Shown piece by piece: positions 26,062 to 34,745 of a stretch of 64,000 nt of DNA. The stretch is taken from positions 1 through 64,000 of the forward strand of contig JAJBUQ010000004.1 of assembly GCA_020860245.1 (NCBI GenBank). The letters run 5' to 3'. This stretch comes from Rikenellaceae bacterium. Lineage in GTDB: Bacteria > Bacteroidota > Bacteroidia > Bacteroidales > Rikenellaceae. The translations under genes were made by a program, and so were the position numbers. Below the pieces are notes generated by a model that saw only the letters and a program-made list of their open reading frames with translations, made no database searches and was not told where the DNA came from. Numbering within the stretch: position 1 is the first letter of the stretch; every line of letters begins with the position of its first letter.

Positions 26062-27336
26062 TTATTTTAATCTTATGCGTACGGCATTGGCATGGGCATC
26101 CAGCCCCTCCGTCACCGCCATTATGTCTATTACCGGAGCGAGCTCCGCGAGTCCGTCACGCGTGATCTCCTGATAGGTTATCTTCTTGTTGAAACTGTCG
26201 AGATTTACTCCGCTGTAAGCTGTCGCCCACCCGTTGGTCGGAAGTGTATGGTTGGTTCCCGAAGCATAGTCGCCTGCACTCTCAGGGGTGAAGTTCCCTA
26301 TAAATATGCTGCCTGCCGAAGTTATTTTATCTGCGACAGCCCATGGATCATCCATTGATATGATAAGGTGCTCCGCTGCGTAAGTATTTGCCATTTCTAT
26401 TATATCATTTCTCCCCTTTAGAACGATCAGTTTGCTGTTAGCAACGGATTTTTCCGCAAATTCTCTGCGCGACAACTCTCCGAGCTGGTTATAAACTTCT
26501 GTGTTCACTGCTTCTGCAAACTCTTCCGAATCCGTTACCAGTATCGACTGGCTGTCCGCACCGTGCTCCGCCTGCGATAAAAGATCCGCTGCTACGAATG
26601 CCGGATGGGCTGTTCTGTCCGCGAGTACCATAACTTCCGATGGTCCTGCCGGCATGTCAATGGCGGTATCGAACAGGCTTACCTGTTGTTTGGCGACTGT
26701 AACGTATTGGTTACCCGGACCGAAGATCTTGTCTACCTTAGGGATCGATTCGGTTCCGTAGGCCATAGCTCCGATGGCCTGAGCTCCGCCGGTCTTGAAG
26801 ATGTCCGTAACACCGCACAATTTTACCGCGTATAAAATAGAAGGAGCGATTTTGCCCTCTTCATCAGGAGGGGTGCACATAACGATCCTCGGACATCCTG
26901 CAATGTTTGCAGGAATAGCGAGCATCAACACCGTCGAGAACAACGGAGCGGTGCCGCCCGGAATGTATATTCCTACGGTCTGTATCGGAACACTCTTCTG
27001 GATACATTTGATGCCGTTGGAAATCGTAACTTCGATTCCCTTATATTCCTGCGCCGAATGGAATCTGCGGATATTATCCGCAGCTGTTTTAATTGCCTCT
27101 GCGAGCTCCGGAGATACATTTTTTTTCGCATCGGCAATCTCTGCGTCGGTAATACGTAATTCCGTTATATCGGAATTATCGAACAATTTCGCATAATGCC
27201 GGAGTGCCTTGTCGCCGCCTCTCCGGACCGTGTCGAGAATCTCTTTGACACGCGGAACGATAACCGAATTATCGATCTGCGGACGTTTTAATATTTTGTT
27301 CCACTCCGTACGATCCGGCTGAATAATAATTTCCAT
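26062..27336 (-). CDS. hisD: Histidinol dehydrogenase
   Basis: A full-length (424 residues) HisD, the zinc- and NAD-dependent enzyme that oxidises histidinol to histidine in two steps. Family sequences visible are VGIYIPGGTAPLFSTVLMLA, CTPPDEEGK, YGTESIPKVDKIFGPGNQYV, DMPAGPSEVMVLAD, LLSQAEHGADSQSILVT and NHTLPTNGWATAYSGV, which include the zinc ligands (Gln and His of the QAEHG motif). It lies one base after hisG. The usual following genes hisC and hisB are not here; rsmA follows instead. Confidence 0.95.
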   Translation of the reverse strand: MEIIIQPDRTEWNKILKRPQIDNSVIVPRVKEILDTVRRGGDKALRHYAKLFDNSDITELRITDAEIADAKKNVSPELAEAIKTAADNIRRFHSAQEYKGIEVTISNGIKCIQKSVPIQTVGIYIPGGTAPLFSTVLMLAIPANIAGCPRIVMCTPPDEEGKIAPSILYAVKLCGVTDIFKTGGAQAIGAMAYGTESIPKVDKIFGPGNQYVTVAKQQVSLFDTAIDMPAGPSEVMVLADRTAHPAFVAADLLSQAEHGADSQSILVTDSEEFAEAVNTEVYNQLGELSRREFAEKSVANSKLIVLKGRNDIIEMANTYAAEHLIISMDDPWAVADKITSAGSIFIGNFTPESAGDYASGTNHTLPTNGWATAYSGVNLDSFNKKITYQEITRDGLAELAPVIDIMAVTEGLDAHANAVRIRLK

Positions 27337-27337
27337 T

Positions 27338-28189
27338 TTAGAGAATCATTTTTTCTAAGGCGAGAACGAGTATGTCTTCAGCTCCAATGGTTTTAAGTTG
27401 TTCTATTTTGCCCCACAACTCTTTTTCGTTTATCACTACATGAAGCGCGCACCATCCCTTTTGGGTGAGAGGGAGGATCGTAGGACTCTTCAATGCCGGA
27501 AGAATAGATATAACCTCTTCCACCTTCGATTCCGGCAGATTCATCAATACATATTTCATCCCCCTGCTGCGCTCTACGGACTCTATCCGGAACAGCAGCT
27601 GGTTAAGTATATTCTTACATTCTTCGCTGAGTCCTTTGTTAGCAACGAGTACTGCCTCCGAATACATGACCTTCTCGACCTCTTTCAGTCCGTTTGTAAT
27701 CAGTGTCCCTCCGCTGCTGACTATATCGAAAATAGCGTCAGCCATTCCCACGGCAGGTGCGATCTCTACTGAGCCTGCGATCTCGTGGATCTCTGCATCG
27801 ACATTTTTTTCATCGAGGAATTTTTTAAGTATAACAGGATAAGACGTAGCAATTCTTTTACCTGCAAGGGCCTCTACTCCATTATATTCTTCCGCTTTGG
27901 GAATTGCTATGGATATGCGGCATTTACCGAATCCGAGTTTATGCACTACATCGATCTCCTGAGCCTTCTCTTCCACTTCGTTTAGTCCCACGATGCCAAT
28001 GTCCGCTACCCCCATAGCGACCGCCTGCGGAATATCATCGTCCCTTAGATAGAGTATCTCGATCGGGAAATCATCCGATTTAGCGAGAAGTTTGCGTTTG
28101 CTGTCCTCAAACGTTATTCCTGCTTCCCTGAGGAGTTCCACGCTGTCTTCGTTTAGGCGTCCCTTCGCCTGAATAGCAATTCTTATCAT
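27338..28189 (-). CDS. hisG: ATP phosphoribosyltransferase (long form)
   Basis: A 283-residue long-form HisG, the first enzyme of histidine synthesis, joining ATP and PRPP. The start IRIAIQAKGRLNEDSVELL, VGLNEVEEKAQEIDVVHKLG, the phosphate-binding ADAIFDIVSSGGTLITNGLK and the ACT-like regulatory tail (PTILPLTQKGWCALHVVINE) are visible. The tail is the site of histidine feedback inhibition. Upstream lie an intrinsic terminator and a histidine-rich leader peptide, so expression is likely controlled by attenuation as well. Confidence 0.95.
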   Translation of the reverse strand: MIRIAIQAKGRLNEDSVELLREAGITFEDSKRKLLAKSDDFPIEILYLRDDDIPQAVAMGVADIGIVGLNEVEEKAQEIDVVHKLGFGKCRISIAIPKAEEYNGVEALAGKRIATSYPVILKKFLDEKNVDAEIHEIAGSVEIAPAVGMADAIFDIVSSGGTLITNGLKEVEKVMYSEAVLVANKGLSEECKNILNQLLFRIESVERSRGMKYVLMNLPESKVEEVISILPALKSPTILPLTQKGWCALHVVINEKELWGKIEQLKTIGAEDILVLALEKMIL

Positions 28190-28209
28190 AATGCATATTA
28201 ATTTCTCAA

Positions 28210-28240
28210 TAAAAAAGGCTTACCCTGTGCGGTAAGCCTT
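28210..28240 (-). terminator. Attenuator terminator before hisG
   Basis: On the minus strand AAGGCTTACC (28240-28231), loop GCACAG, GGTAAGCCTT (28224-28215) forms a perfect 10-bp stem followed by a run of T (28216-28210). It ends 21 bases before the hisG start. A strong terminator inside the leader of a biosynthetic operon is the hallmark of attenuation. Confidence 0.88.
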
Positions 28241-28285
28241 CATTACTGTGTTGTTATTATTAATATTAAATAAACAACATCAAGC

Positions 28286-28342
28286 CTACCCTGCATTACA
28301 GAGATGGTGATGATGTCCTATATGTGCGGTCTTATAATTCAC
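28286..28342 (-). CDS. hisL: Histidine leader peptide (attenuation sensor)
   Basis: The minus-strand frame from GTG 28342 reads MNYKTAHIGHHHHLCNAG and stops at TAG 28286-28288: 18 residues with five histidines, four of them consecutive (codons CAT CAT CAC CAT at 28304-28315). The stop codon overlaps AGGCTT, which is complementary to the AAGCCT of the terminator's 3' arm, so a ribosome stalled at the histidine codons would leave AGGCTT free to break the terminator (inferred mechanism). The start is the weak point: no ATG is available, and the predicted promoter places +1 only a few bases before the GTG, which would make the peptide leaderless. Confidence 0.8.
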   Translation of the reverse strand: MNYKTAHIGHHHHLCNAG

Positions 28343-28347
28343 GGTTA

Positions 28348-28378
28348 CAAAGTTATATAAATTTTTTATATACCCAAA
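28348..28378 (-). promoter_or_regulatory. Promoter of the his leader operon
   Basis: On the minus strand TTTG (28378-28375), a 19-base spacer and TAACTTTG (28355-28348) match both boxes of the Bacteroidetes primary sigma-factor promoter (TTTG-N19-21-TAnnTTTG). Transcription would begin near 28344, immediately before the leader peptide. Confidence 0.8.
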
Positions 28379-28383
28379 CCAAA

Positions 28384-29334
28384 TTACATAAGTTTCCTCC
28401 ATTTAAGGTAGACGTAAGTTAGTATAGATATTAAAGCCATCATGCCTAATGTGGCGTAATATCCATACTTAGTATTTAATTCCGGCATCTCTTCAAAGTT
28501 CATACCGTAAATGCTGGCGATAAGGGTCGCAGGTAAAAAGAACACCGATGCAATAGTAAATATCTTAGTAATATTGTTTTGTTCGATATTTATAAGACCC
28601 AATGCCGTATCCTGCATGTAGTCCAGACGCTCCGAGCTGAAGTCCGCATGATTTATCAGTGAGTTTACGTCCTTGATCATGAGTCCGAGCCTCGGATATA
28701 TATCGTTTGGGAACCGCTCGCTCCGGAGTATTCCGGACAAAACCCTCTGGCGGTCGAAGATATTCTCCCGGATAAGCATGGTCTTCTCCTGAAGGCTGTT
28801 TATATTCTTAAGAATTGTCTGGTCGATCTTCTCCGATGTGGATATATGTTTGCTGAGAGCTGCGATCTCCCGCGCCAGCGATTCGAGAAGGTCTGCGTCG
28901 TAGTCTATGCGGACCTCGAGAATTGAAATTAAAAGATGATATCCGGTCGGATAGGCGCGTGCGTGTATCTGCAGCCTCTTCGCTGCTTCGTTAAATGTGC
29001 GGAGTTCGGTATTCCGGACAGATACGAGCACTCCCTCCGCGACAATGAAAGATACCGGTTCGATCAGGAATCCGTCTTCGGTGGGGGAGAAAAAATTCGA
29101 GTTGCAGATTATCGATGCCTCCGTTTCCGAATACTTGGAGGTACTCTCGATCTCTTCTACTTGCTGGCGGGTCTGAAGATTTATATCCAAAAAACTCTCC
29201 GCAGCCTTCTGCTCCTTTATCGTAGGGGACAGCATATCGATCCAAAGAACGTCGTCGCTACCGAGATCTTCGAAAAGTTTGGTGTCCGCGTTGCGGATTA
29301 TTTTGTTGTATGCTTTTAGATAAATGGTAATCAT
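28384..29334 (-). CDS. corA: CorA-family magnesium/cobalt transporter
   Basis: A 316-residue CorA: a soluble N-terminal funnel with long helices followed by two C-terminal transmembrane segments. The signature YGMNF is present as SIYGMNFEEMPEL between the helices ITKIFTIASVFFLPATLIA and YGYYATLGMMALISILTYVY, and the protein ends in a short basic tail (KWRKLM). It moves Mg2+ (or Co2+/Ni2+) into the cell as a pentamer. It is followed downstream by the his promoter, so it is a separate unit from hisGD. Confidence 0.92.
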   Translation of the reverse strand: MITIYLKAYNKIIRNADTKLFEDLGSDDVLWIDMLSPTIKEQKAAESFLDINLQTRQQVEEIESTSKYSETEASIICNSNFFSPTEDGFLIEPVSFIVAEGVLVSVRNTELRTFNEAAKRLQIHARAYPTGYHLLISILEVRIDYDADLLESLAREIAALSKHISTSEKIDQTILKNINSLQEKTMLIRENIFDRQRVLSGILRSERFPNDIYPRLGLMIKDVNSLINHADFSSERLDYMQDTALGLINIEQNNITKIFTIASVFFLPATLIASIYGMNFEEMPELNTKYGYYATLGMMALISILTYVYLKWRKLM

Positions 29335-29389
29335 AGGCGGTTATTATGAGATTAAGAGATGTACGACAGCGCCGCAAAACCGATACGCC

Positions 29390-30154
29390 TTATCCGGGAC
29401 CTGCCTTCCCGCTTATTTTTTCGAGTTTACGGAAAAAAAGTCTCATGGATTCCCGTTTGTCGTTATCGAGATTAAAATCTATATTTTCAGTAAGATATAA
29501 ATAAGCGGTGTTCACGTCCGTCCGTTTGTCATTCTTTACAGCGTCTTCTATATGGGATACACCGTAAACCAACGCGTTTTCGAGATCTTCTATCTCTTTC
29601 GGACCAATATCTCTTCGTGCGACCCATGCCGCAAACACGAACGGCATTCCCGTAAATATATTCCATTCGTGCGCGAGGTCGTATTTGTAAGCGAATATAT
29701 TTTCATAGTTGAAGACCTTATCTCCGATCAGTACATAACCTGTCCCCTTCTCCGAAGCGATATTTTCGAAGTTATCCAATGGCAGCCATTCCGGAGCGAT
29801 ATTCCAGAATTCTCCGGCAAGTATCCTTATCAGCATAACGGAGGTTCTGGAATGAGGATCCAAATATATTTTATCAATCTTCTCCAACGGGGATTCCGAC
29901 AAAAGAACTACGGTCCGCACGTTATCTTTTGCTGATATACAGTGATTGCCGATTATCTTTATATCAGGTATCGAGGGTATTGCCGCGACAGGGATAAGAG
30001 CGATGTCCGCATCTCCGGAGGACAATGCTTCAGCGTATCCCGCAGGGGGATAGAGACTCAGTTCCGCATACGGAAGACAGCCGGAGTACTCTATTCCGTG
30101 AATGAACGGAATGGTATTCAGATATGACACTGCTGCAACTCTCACCCGGTACAT
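29390..30154 (-). CDS. mqnA: Chorismate dehydratase MqnA (futalosine menaquinone pathway)
   Basis: From ATG 30154 the protein has 254 residues and begins RVRVAAVSYLNTIPFIHGIE, the MqnA signature. A periplasmic-binding-protein fold follows: LSSGDADIALIPVAAIPSI, LLSESPLEKIDKIYLDPHSR and LIGDKVFN. MqnA removes water from chorismate in the first step of the alternative menaquinone route. The longer frame beginning at 30214 adds 20 residues with no family match and is not preferred. Other mqn genes are not in the window. Confidence 0.9.
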   Translation of the reverse strand: MYRVRVAAVSYLNTIPFIHGIEYSGCLPYAELSLYPPAGYAEALSSGDADIALIPVAAIPSIPDIKIIGNHCISAKDNVRTVVLLSESPLEKIDKIYLDPHSRTSVMLIRILAGEFWNIAPEWLPLDNFENIASEKGTGYVLIGDKVFNYENIFAYKYDLAHEWNIFTGMPFVFAAWVARRDIGPKEIEDLENALVYGVSHIEDAVKNDKRTDVNTAYLYLTENIDFNLDNDKRESMRLFFRKLEKISGKAGPG

Positions 30155-30272
30155 CGTCCATATTTTCTGCGATATTCTTATTAAATGCGGCCATTTTCGC
30201 AGGCAAAGATACAAAAATTCGCCGCAAATCTAAGTTATGTTAAAATTAATTTTCGGTTGGTATGCTCGACCA

Positions 30273-31040
30273 TTATTCTTCCTGCATCTCGGTAAGGTAC
30301 TTCCAGAATCTCCTTGGCATGTTCTGCCGTTGGACTTTAGGATTAAGCCTCTCCTTTATCGTTAGAGCCTTGAAATAAGATCTCCACATCTGCTGGAATG
30401 TCTTCTCGTCCTCGGCGAGAAATTTTTCATCCAATCTGCCTCCTTCCATAAAGTCCTGATCGGTAAGGGTTATCTCAACAATATTCTTCATATCGTAGTA
30501 ATATCCGTACCCCCGTTTGGTATCGTACAGCATCCACTTTTGATCTGCGAACCTGTCTTTAAAGTAATACAGTATTAATGGCAGAACATTATAACGTGGA
30601 CTTACCGGAGCAAAGAATGTGCCGTCGGACGCCTTCTGAAATCTGACAAATTGAATGAGGTAACGTGCCTCGCACGATACTTTTTTTGCGATTTGTTTGG
30701 CATCGAGGATATCGGGGTCCGTAAAATCCATATATACATCGCCCGGAGAGTCGAACACTTTGCGGATGTAGCGGAAGAACAGCATATCCGTTCCGTCTTC
30801 TTCCGATAACCATAAGTGCATCAACATATTGCAGGCTTTTTTCGGCAGTTTTTTTACCAATCCGTTCCACACTCTCGCAGATCTCGCGGAATCTGTAACG
30901 ATATGGTAATGCTCCGTCGTGAACATGGGATGGGGTTCGTCCTCTCCGATCAATTTATCCGGGAACGTCTTCCATTCGTAAGCGTAAAATACCGCGGTAA
31001 GAAGTCCTTCTATCGTCTTGTCATAGGTAAAAACTACCAT
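30273..31040 (-). CDS. DUF4130 protein, partner of the DNA-repair radical SAM enzyme
   Basis: A 255-residue protein of the TIGR03915/DUF4130 group (putative DNA metabolism protein). It starts VVFTYDKTIEGLLTAVFYAY and contains FVRFQKASDGTFFAPVSPRY and the aromatic MLYDTKRGYGYYYDMKNIVE. It begins 2 bases after the radical SAM gene, a pairing conserved across many bacteria. The C-terminal RQNMPRRFWKYLTEM fits the family's usual ending. The family's exact role is not known; association with base-excision-type repair is inferred from the fused uracil-DNA-glycosylase forms of the family. Confidence 0.85.
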   Translation of the reverse strand: MVVFTYDKTIEGLLTAVFYAYEWKTFPDKLIGEDEPHPMFTTEHYHIVTDSARSARVWNGLVKKLPKKACNMLMHLWLSEEDGTDMLFFRYIRKVFDSPGDVYMDFTDPDILDAKQIAKKVSCEARYLIQFVRFQKASDGTFFAPVSPRYNVLPLILYYFKDRFADQKWMLYDTKRGYGYYYDMKNIVEITLTDQDFMEGGRLDEKFLAEDEKTFQQMWRSYFKALTIKERLNPKVQRQNMPRRFWKYLTEMQEE

Positions 31041-31042
31041 GT

Positions 31043-32302
31043 TTATTCGGGAAAGATCATTGATAACTGATTCTGCGGCGCCTTCTTACGGTTATTCTGC
31101 AACAGAAGATTGCGGACTGCTTCGGGATTCAGCTCGTTTACAGTCAGATACGGCAATTCTCCGCAAGTAATGAAGTATTGCGCCTTCTTCATCACTACAC
31201 CCATTTTTTTTAGTATTGGCGCTGTTATCCGTCCGTAACGCCGCGAGGTAACGATCAGTCTCGCCGATTTTACCCCTATCCCCGGAACCCGTAGTATCAA
31301 TCTATGATCCGCCTTATTTAGATCGACCGGGAATACCTCAGGATGCCTGAGCGCCCAAGCAAGCTTAGGATCTATCTCTAAATCGAGGTTAGGATAAGAA
31401 TCGTCTACTATCTCATTGGCGTTGAATCCGTAGAACCGCATCAGCCAGTCTGCCTGATAGAGTCTGTTCTCGCGTACGAGCGGTGCTCTGTCTATTACCG
31501 GAAGCCGGTTGTCGTAACTGTTCACAGGGATATATCCTGAGTAATAAACTCTCCGCATACTCTCGCGTTTGTACAGCGCGGAAGAGAGTGAGAGTATGTC
31601 TTTGTCGCTCTCGCTCGTCGCCCCTATTATCATCTGTGTACTTTGTCCGGCCGGAACGAACCGCGGTGCATGGCGGAATTTCTTATGATTCTCCTTGCTC
31701 GCAAGAACTCCCTGATGGATATATTTCATTGGCATAAATACGCTGGTGTGGTCCTTCTCCGGTGCGAGAAGTTTAAGGTTCTCTTCGCGAGGTATCTCTA
31801 TATTTACACTCAGCCTGTCCGCGTATAATCCTGCCTCGTTCACAAGCTCCCTGCTTGCACCGGGAATGCTCTTCATGTGTATATAACCATTGTAGCGGTG
31901 AATGGTGCGCAGGTCTTTGATAATCCTTACCATCTTCTCCATCGTATAATCCGGGTCTCTGATAACTCCGGAACTGAGAAACAGCCCTTCGATATAATTC
32001 CGCCTGTAAAATTCAATCGTCAGCTCTACCAATTCCTTCTCCGTGAACGTCGCGCGCCTTATGTCATTGCTTCTCCGGTTAATGCAGTAAGCACAGTCGT
32101 AAATGCACGAATTAGTCATCATTATCTTTAGCAGAGACACGCACCGTCCGTCCTCCGTGAAGCTGTGGCAGATTCCCCACCCTTCAGCACTCCCTGTCAT
32201 TCCCGCGCGGTTCTTCCTCGATGTACCGCTCGAAGAACACGATACGTCGTACTTAGCCGATTCGGCGAGGATGGTTAATTTTTCAAGAGTGTTATCGTTC
32301 AT
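31043..32302 (-). CDS. Putative DNA modification/repair radical SAM protein
   Basis: A 419-residue radical SAM protein (TIGR03916 type). The iron-sulfur cluster cysteines are in CIYDCAYC (residues 66-73), preceded by the conserved YDVSCSSSG and ICHSFTEDGRCVSLLKIMMT. The C-terminus has a helix-hairpin-helix (DLNKADHRLILRVPGIGVKS), which binds DNA. Together with DUF4130 it forms a two-gene cassette thought to act on DNA; the chemistry is not established. It is the upstream gene of the pair. Confidence 0.88.
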   Translation of the reverse strand: MNDNTLEKLTILAESAKYDVSCSSSGTSRKNRAGMTGSAEGWGICHSFTEDGRCVSLLKIMMTNSCIYDCAYCINRRSNDIRRATFTEKELVELTIEFYRRNYIEGLFLSSGVIRDPDYTMEKMVRIIKDLRTIHRYNGYIHMKSIPGASRELVNEAGLYADRLSVNIEIPREENLKLLAPEKDHTSVFMPMKYIHQGVLASKENHKKFRHAPRFVPAGQSTQMIIGATSESDKDILSLSSALYKRESMRRVYYSGYIPVNSYDNRLPVIDRAPLVRENRLYQADWLMRFYGFNANEIVDDSYPNLDLEIDPKLAWALRHPEVFPVDLNKADHRLILRVPGIGVKSARLIVTSRRYGRITAPILKKMGVVMKKAQYFITCGELPYLTVNELNPEAVRNLLLQNNRKKAPQNQLSMIFPE

Positions 32303-32425
32303 CGGACAATTGCGGAAGAGAAGATTAGGCCTCCAAATTTAATTTAAATTTGTGTAATTACCGGTAATTTTCATATAATTTTTAACAGTAGAAGAGAATC
32401 TTGTTACGATTCCGAATATCTTGTA

Positions 32426-32959
32426 TCAACGTGCGGAAACCCTCACTTCGTCCGCATTATATTTTTCATCAACGGCATAGCGGTCCCGTCCTTTGATTAA
32501 AAGCCAGCCGTTCTTGGTAGTGGAATTTTTCAGTTCCACAAGAGCAAATTCGCCTTTAAGTATTTTTCCATGTAAAGTGAATTCTATAAGCCCTTTGCGT
32601 ATCGCTTCCGAAGGATTTTTGAACTTTGCATCGGGACTCCATGTCCCATGGTCCCAAATTTCAACGCTGCCCGCCCCGTAGTTGCCCTCCGGGATCTCAC
32701 CCTCGAAATCCGCATAATCCAACGGATGATCTTCGACCATTACTGCGAGCCTCTTATCCGCAGGATTCATCGAAGGCCCTTTGGGAACTGCCCAGCTCTT
32801 AAAGACTCCTTCCAGTTCGAGTCTGAAATCGAAGTGAAGCTGACGCGCGTCGTGACGCTGAACAACGAAGATTAATTCGACGTTGTCTGTATTACTACGC
32901 CCCTCCGGTTCCGGCGTATCGTCGAAATCACGTTTCCTGTTATATTCTGTAAGTGCCAT
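32426..32959 (-). CDS. Stand-alone LigD-type 3'-phosphoesterase domain
   Basis: A 177-residue protein equal to the PE domain (DNA polymerase ligase N-terminal domain, PF13298). It carries FVVQRHDARQLHFDFRLELE with the catalytic His and Asp, SWAVPKGPSMNP, VEDHPLDYADFEG and IPEGNYGAGSVEIWDHG. PE domains remove 3'-phosphates and ribonucleotides to make ends ready for ligation in non-homologous end joining. No Ku, ligase or polymerase domain is next to it, so it is either a lone repair enzyme or supplies a distant LigD. It lies just upstream of the radical SAM repair pair. Confidence 0.88.
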   Translation of the reverse strand: MALTEYNRKRDFDDTPEPEGRSNTDNVELIFVVQRHDARQLHFDFRLELEGVFKSWAVPKGPSMNPADKRLAVMVEDHPLDYADFEGEIPEGNYGAGSVEIWDHGTWSPDAKFKNPSEAIRKGLIEFTLHGKILKGEFALVELKNSTTKNGWLLIKGRDRYAVDEKYNADEVRVSAR

Positions 32960-33095
32960 ATCGTACTGTTTATGATTAACGATAGCAATAAAAATGCCTG
33001 TAAAGAAGACGAAGAACCGAAAATGTTATTATTCAGAACCAAATCTGGCATTTTAATTGATGTCTTCATATTATTAATCAAATTAAATTAAGTTT

Positions 33096-33673
33096 ATGAA
33101 AACACGAGACTATATTATCGGAGGTTCCATACTTGCCGCAGGGGGTTTGATCGCTGCAGCATATAAAATGCGCAGAGAGATTCCAAAAGGTGCGGAGCCG
33201 GTTAAAAACTTCGATGCTAACAGGTATATGGGAAGATGGTTCGAGATCGCACGTATGGATTATATGTGGGAGAAAGGTCTTACCGATACTACTGCCGAGT
33301 ATACCCTTCAGGATGACGGAAGTATACAGGTTATAAACCGCGGATTCGATCCTAAAAAGGGTAATGGGTAGAGTCCAAAGGCAAAGCGGAGTTTGCAGGC
33401 GATCCGACGGAAGGGAAACTTAAAGTATCGTTCTTCGGACCGTTCTATGCAGGATATAATGTAATAGCGATAGACAACGATTATAAATATGCGTTGGTGG
33501 CAGGCCGCAATACAAATTATCTGTGGTTACTGTCCAGGGAGCAGGATATGCCCGAAAATATCAAGCAGGACTATCTCCGCAAAGCGCTGGAACTGGGATA
33601 CGATATATCTAAACTTATCTGGACGGAACAGAGCGAGAATTGGTCGATCGAATTTTTCGGATTGTCAATTTAA
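33096..33673 (+). pseudogene. Lipocalin (Blc-like), one-base frameshift
   Basis: The first frame reads MKTRDYIIGGSILAAGGLIA (membrane anchor or signal), then FDANRYMGRWFEIARMDYMW, the lipocalin N-terminal signature (GxWFEIAR), to GFDPKKGNG and a stop at 33369-33371. Homology continues in the next frame as VESKGKAEFAGDPTEGKLKV, YNVIAIDNDYKYALVAGRNT and ends at 33673. Restoring one A in GGGTAATGGG near 33361-33366 gives KKGKWVESKGKAEF and a normal 192-residue lipocalin. Blc-type lipocalins carry lipids in the outer envelope. One lost base in a short A run may be a real mutation or a sequence error. Confidence 0.85.
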
Positions 33674-33782
33674 ACTCATCTTCATATTTTTCCCGGGGCC
33701 TGTCCAAAAGACAGGCTCTTTTATTTTTTTGGAGGTATCCGATTTTTTTTATTACTTTAACTGTTCCATCAGTTAAATTGCT

Positions 33783-34745
33783 ATGCCCTTGCCAGAAGAA
33801 ATCCACGGTGAAACTATTCCTCCTGTAATCGAACAGCAGAAGAAAAAACTGTCCCGAAGAGAGGTTATGAAGAGGGTATACGCGGAACGCGTGTCTTTGT
33901 TCGACCGTAGAGAATACGGTAGATGTAAAAACTGCGATACGGTTCTCCAAAGCGCTTATTGTCCGGAGTGCGGACAGAGGAGCGATACCCGAAGATTGAC
34001 CTTCCGTCATTGCTTCATAGATACGTTCAGCGCATTCCTGATCTTCGACACCCGTTGTCTCAGAACCCTTAAAATGCTGTTCATACGTCCCGGGGAGATG
34101 ATGAGAAGTTATATCTCTGGTAACAGAGTATCTTATATGAATCCGTTTACACTCCTATTCGTATTGGCTGCCATCTACGGGATTTTATACACCTCTTACA
34201 GATTTGCCGTAAACGGTGATTTTCTCGAAACAAATTTAAACAGTGTGCTTTTAGACGGCAATTGGAACGACGTATTAAAAAATATATCCAGCTTCTTTAC
34301 CCATTCGGTCGCACTCCATACCATTGCGATGATTCCGTTTTACACCATTTTTACCCAAGTAATGTTTAAAAGGAAAATCAAAGGTTATATCAATTTTACG
34401 GAGATCATGTTTGCCGTAGCCTTTATTTCATGTATGAAAATCATTGTGGATATGGTAATGGTTCCTGCGCAAGTTGCTTATGATGTATCTAAGGGAGGTG
34501 GAGATTTCGTATCCAATTCATGGACATGGCTTCTCTACTTACTCATTACGGCATGGTGTTACAAAGGCTTATTCCATGTTAAATTTTTAAATGCCTTTGT
34601 AAAATCCTTCCTTATTCTGATATTTTCCTTAATATCTGCCATATTAATAGGTATAATTCTATTTTTTTGTTTTTATTGTCTGGTTGCAAACAATTCTTCT
34701 GAAACAATAAACGAAATTATAAATGAAATAAAACATGATATATGA
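33783..34745 (+). CDS. DUF3667 membrane protein with zinc ribbon
   Basis: A 320-residue protein. Residues about 47-66 form a zinc ribbon (CKNCDTVLQSAYCPECGQRS), followed by LTFRHCFIDTFSAFLIFDTR and IRPGEMMRSYISGNRVSYMN, the DUF3667 signature, and then about five transmembrane helices. The family is common in Bacteroidota and of unknown function. The stop overlaps the start of the next gene by 4 bases, so the HAD phosphatase is co-translated. Confidence 0.85.
   Translation: MPLPEEIHGETIPPVIEQQKKKLSRREVMKRVYAERVSLFDRREYGRCKNCDTVLQSAYCPECGQRSDTRRLTFRHCFIDTFSAFLIFDTRCLRTLKMLFIRPGEMMRSYISGNRVSYMNPFTLLFVLAAIYGILYTSYRFAVNGDFLETNLNSVLLDGNWNDVLKNISSFFTHSVALHTIAMIPFYTIFTQVMFKRKIKGYINFTEIMFAVAFISCMKIIVDMVMVPAQVAYDVSKGGGDFVSNSWTWLLYLLITAWCYKGLFHVKFLNAFVKSFLILIFSLISAILIGIILFFCFYCLVANNSSETINEIINEIKHDI

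Noticed and set aside
28201-28380. T-box or metabolite riboswitch before hisG
   Set aside because: The His-codon run followed by a terminator explains the region as a leader-peptide attenuator; no T-box sequence is present.
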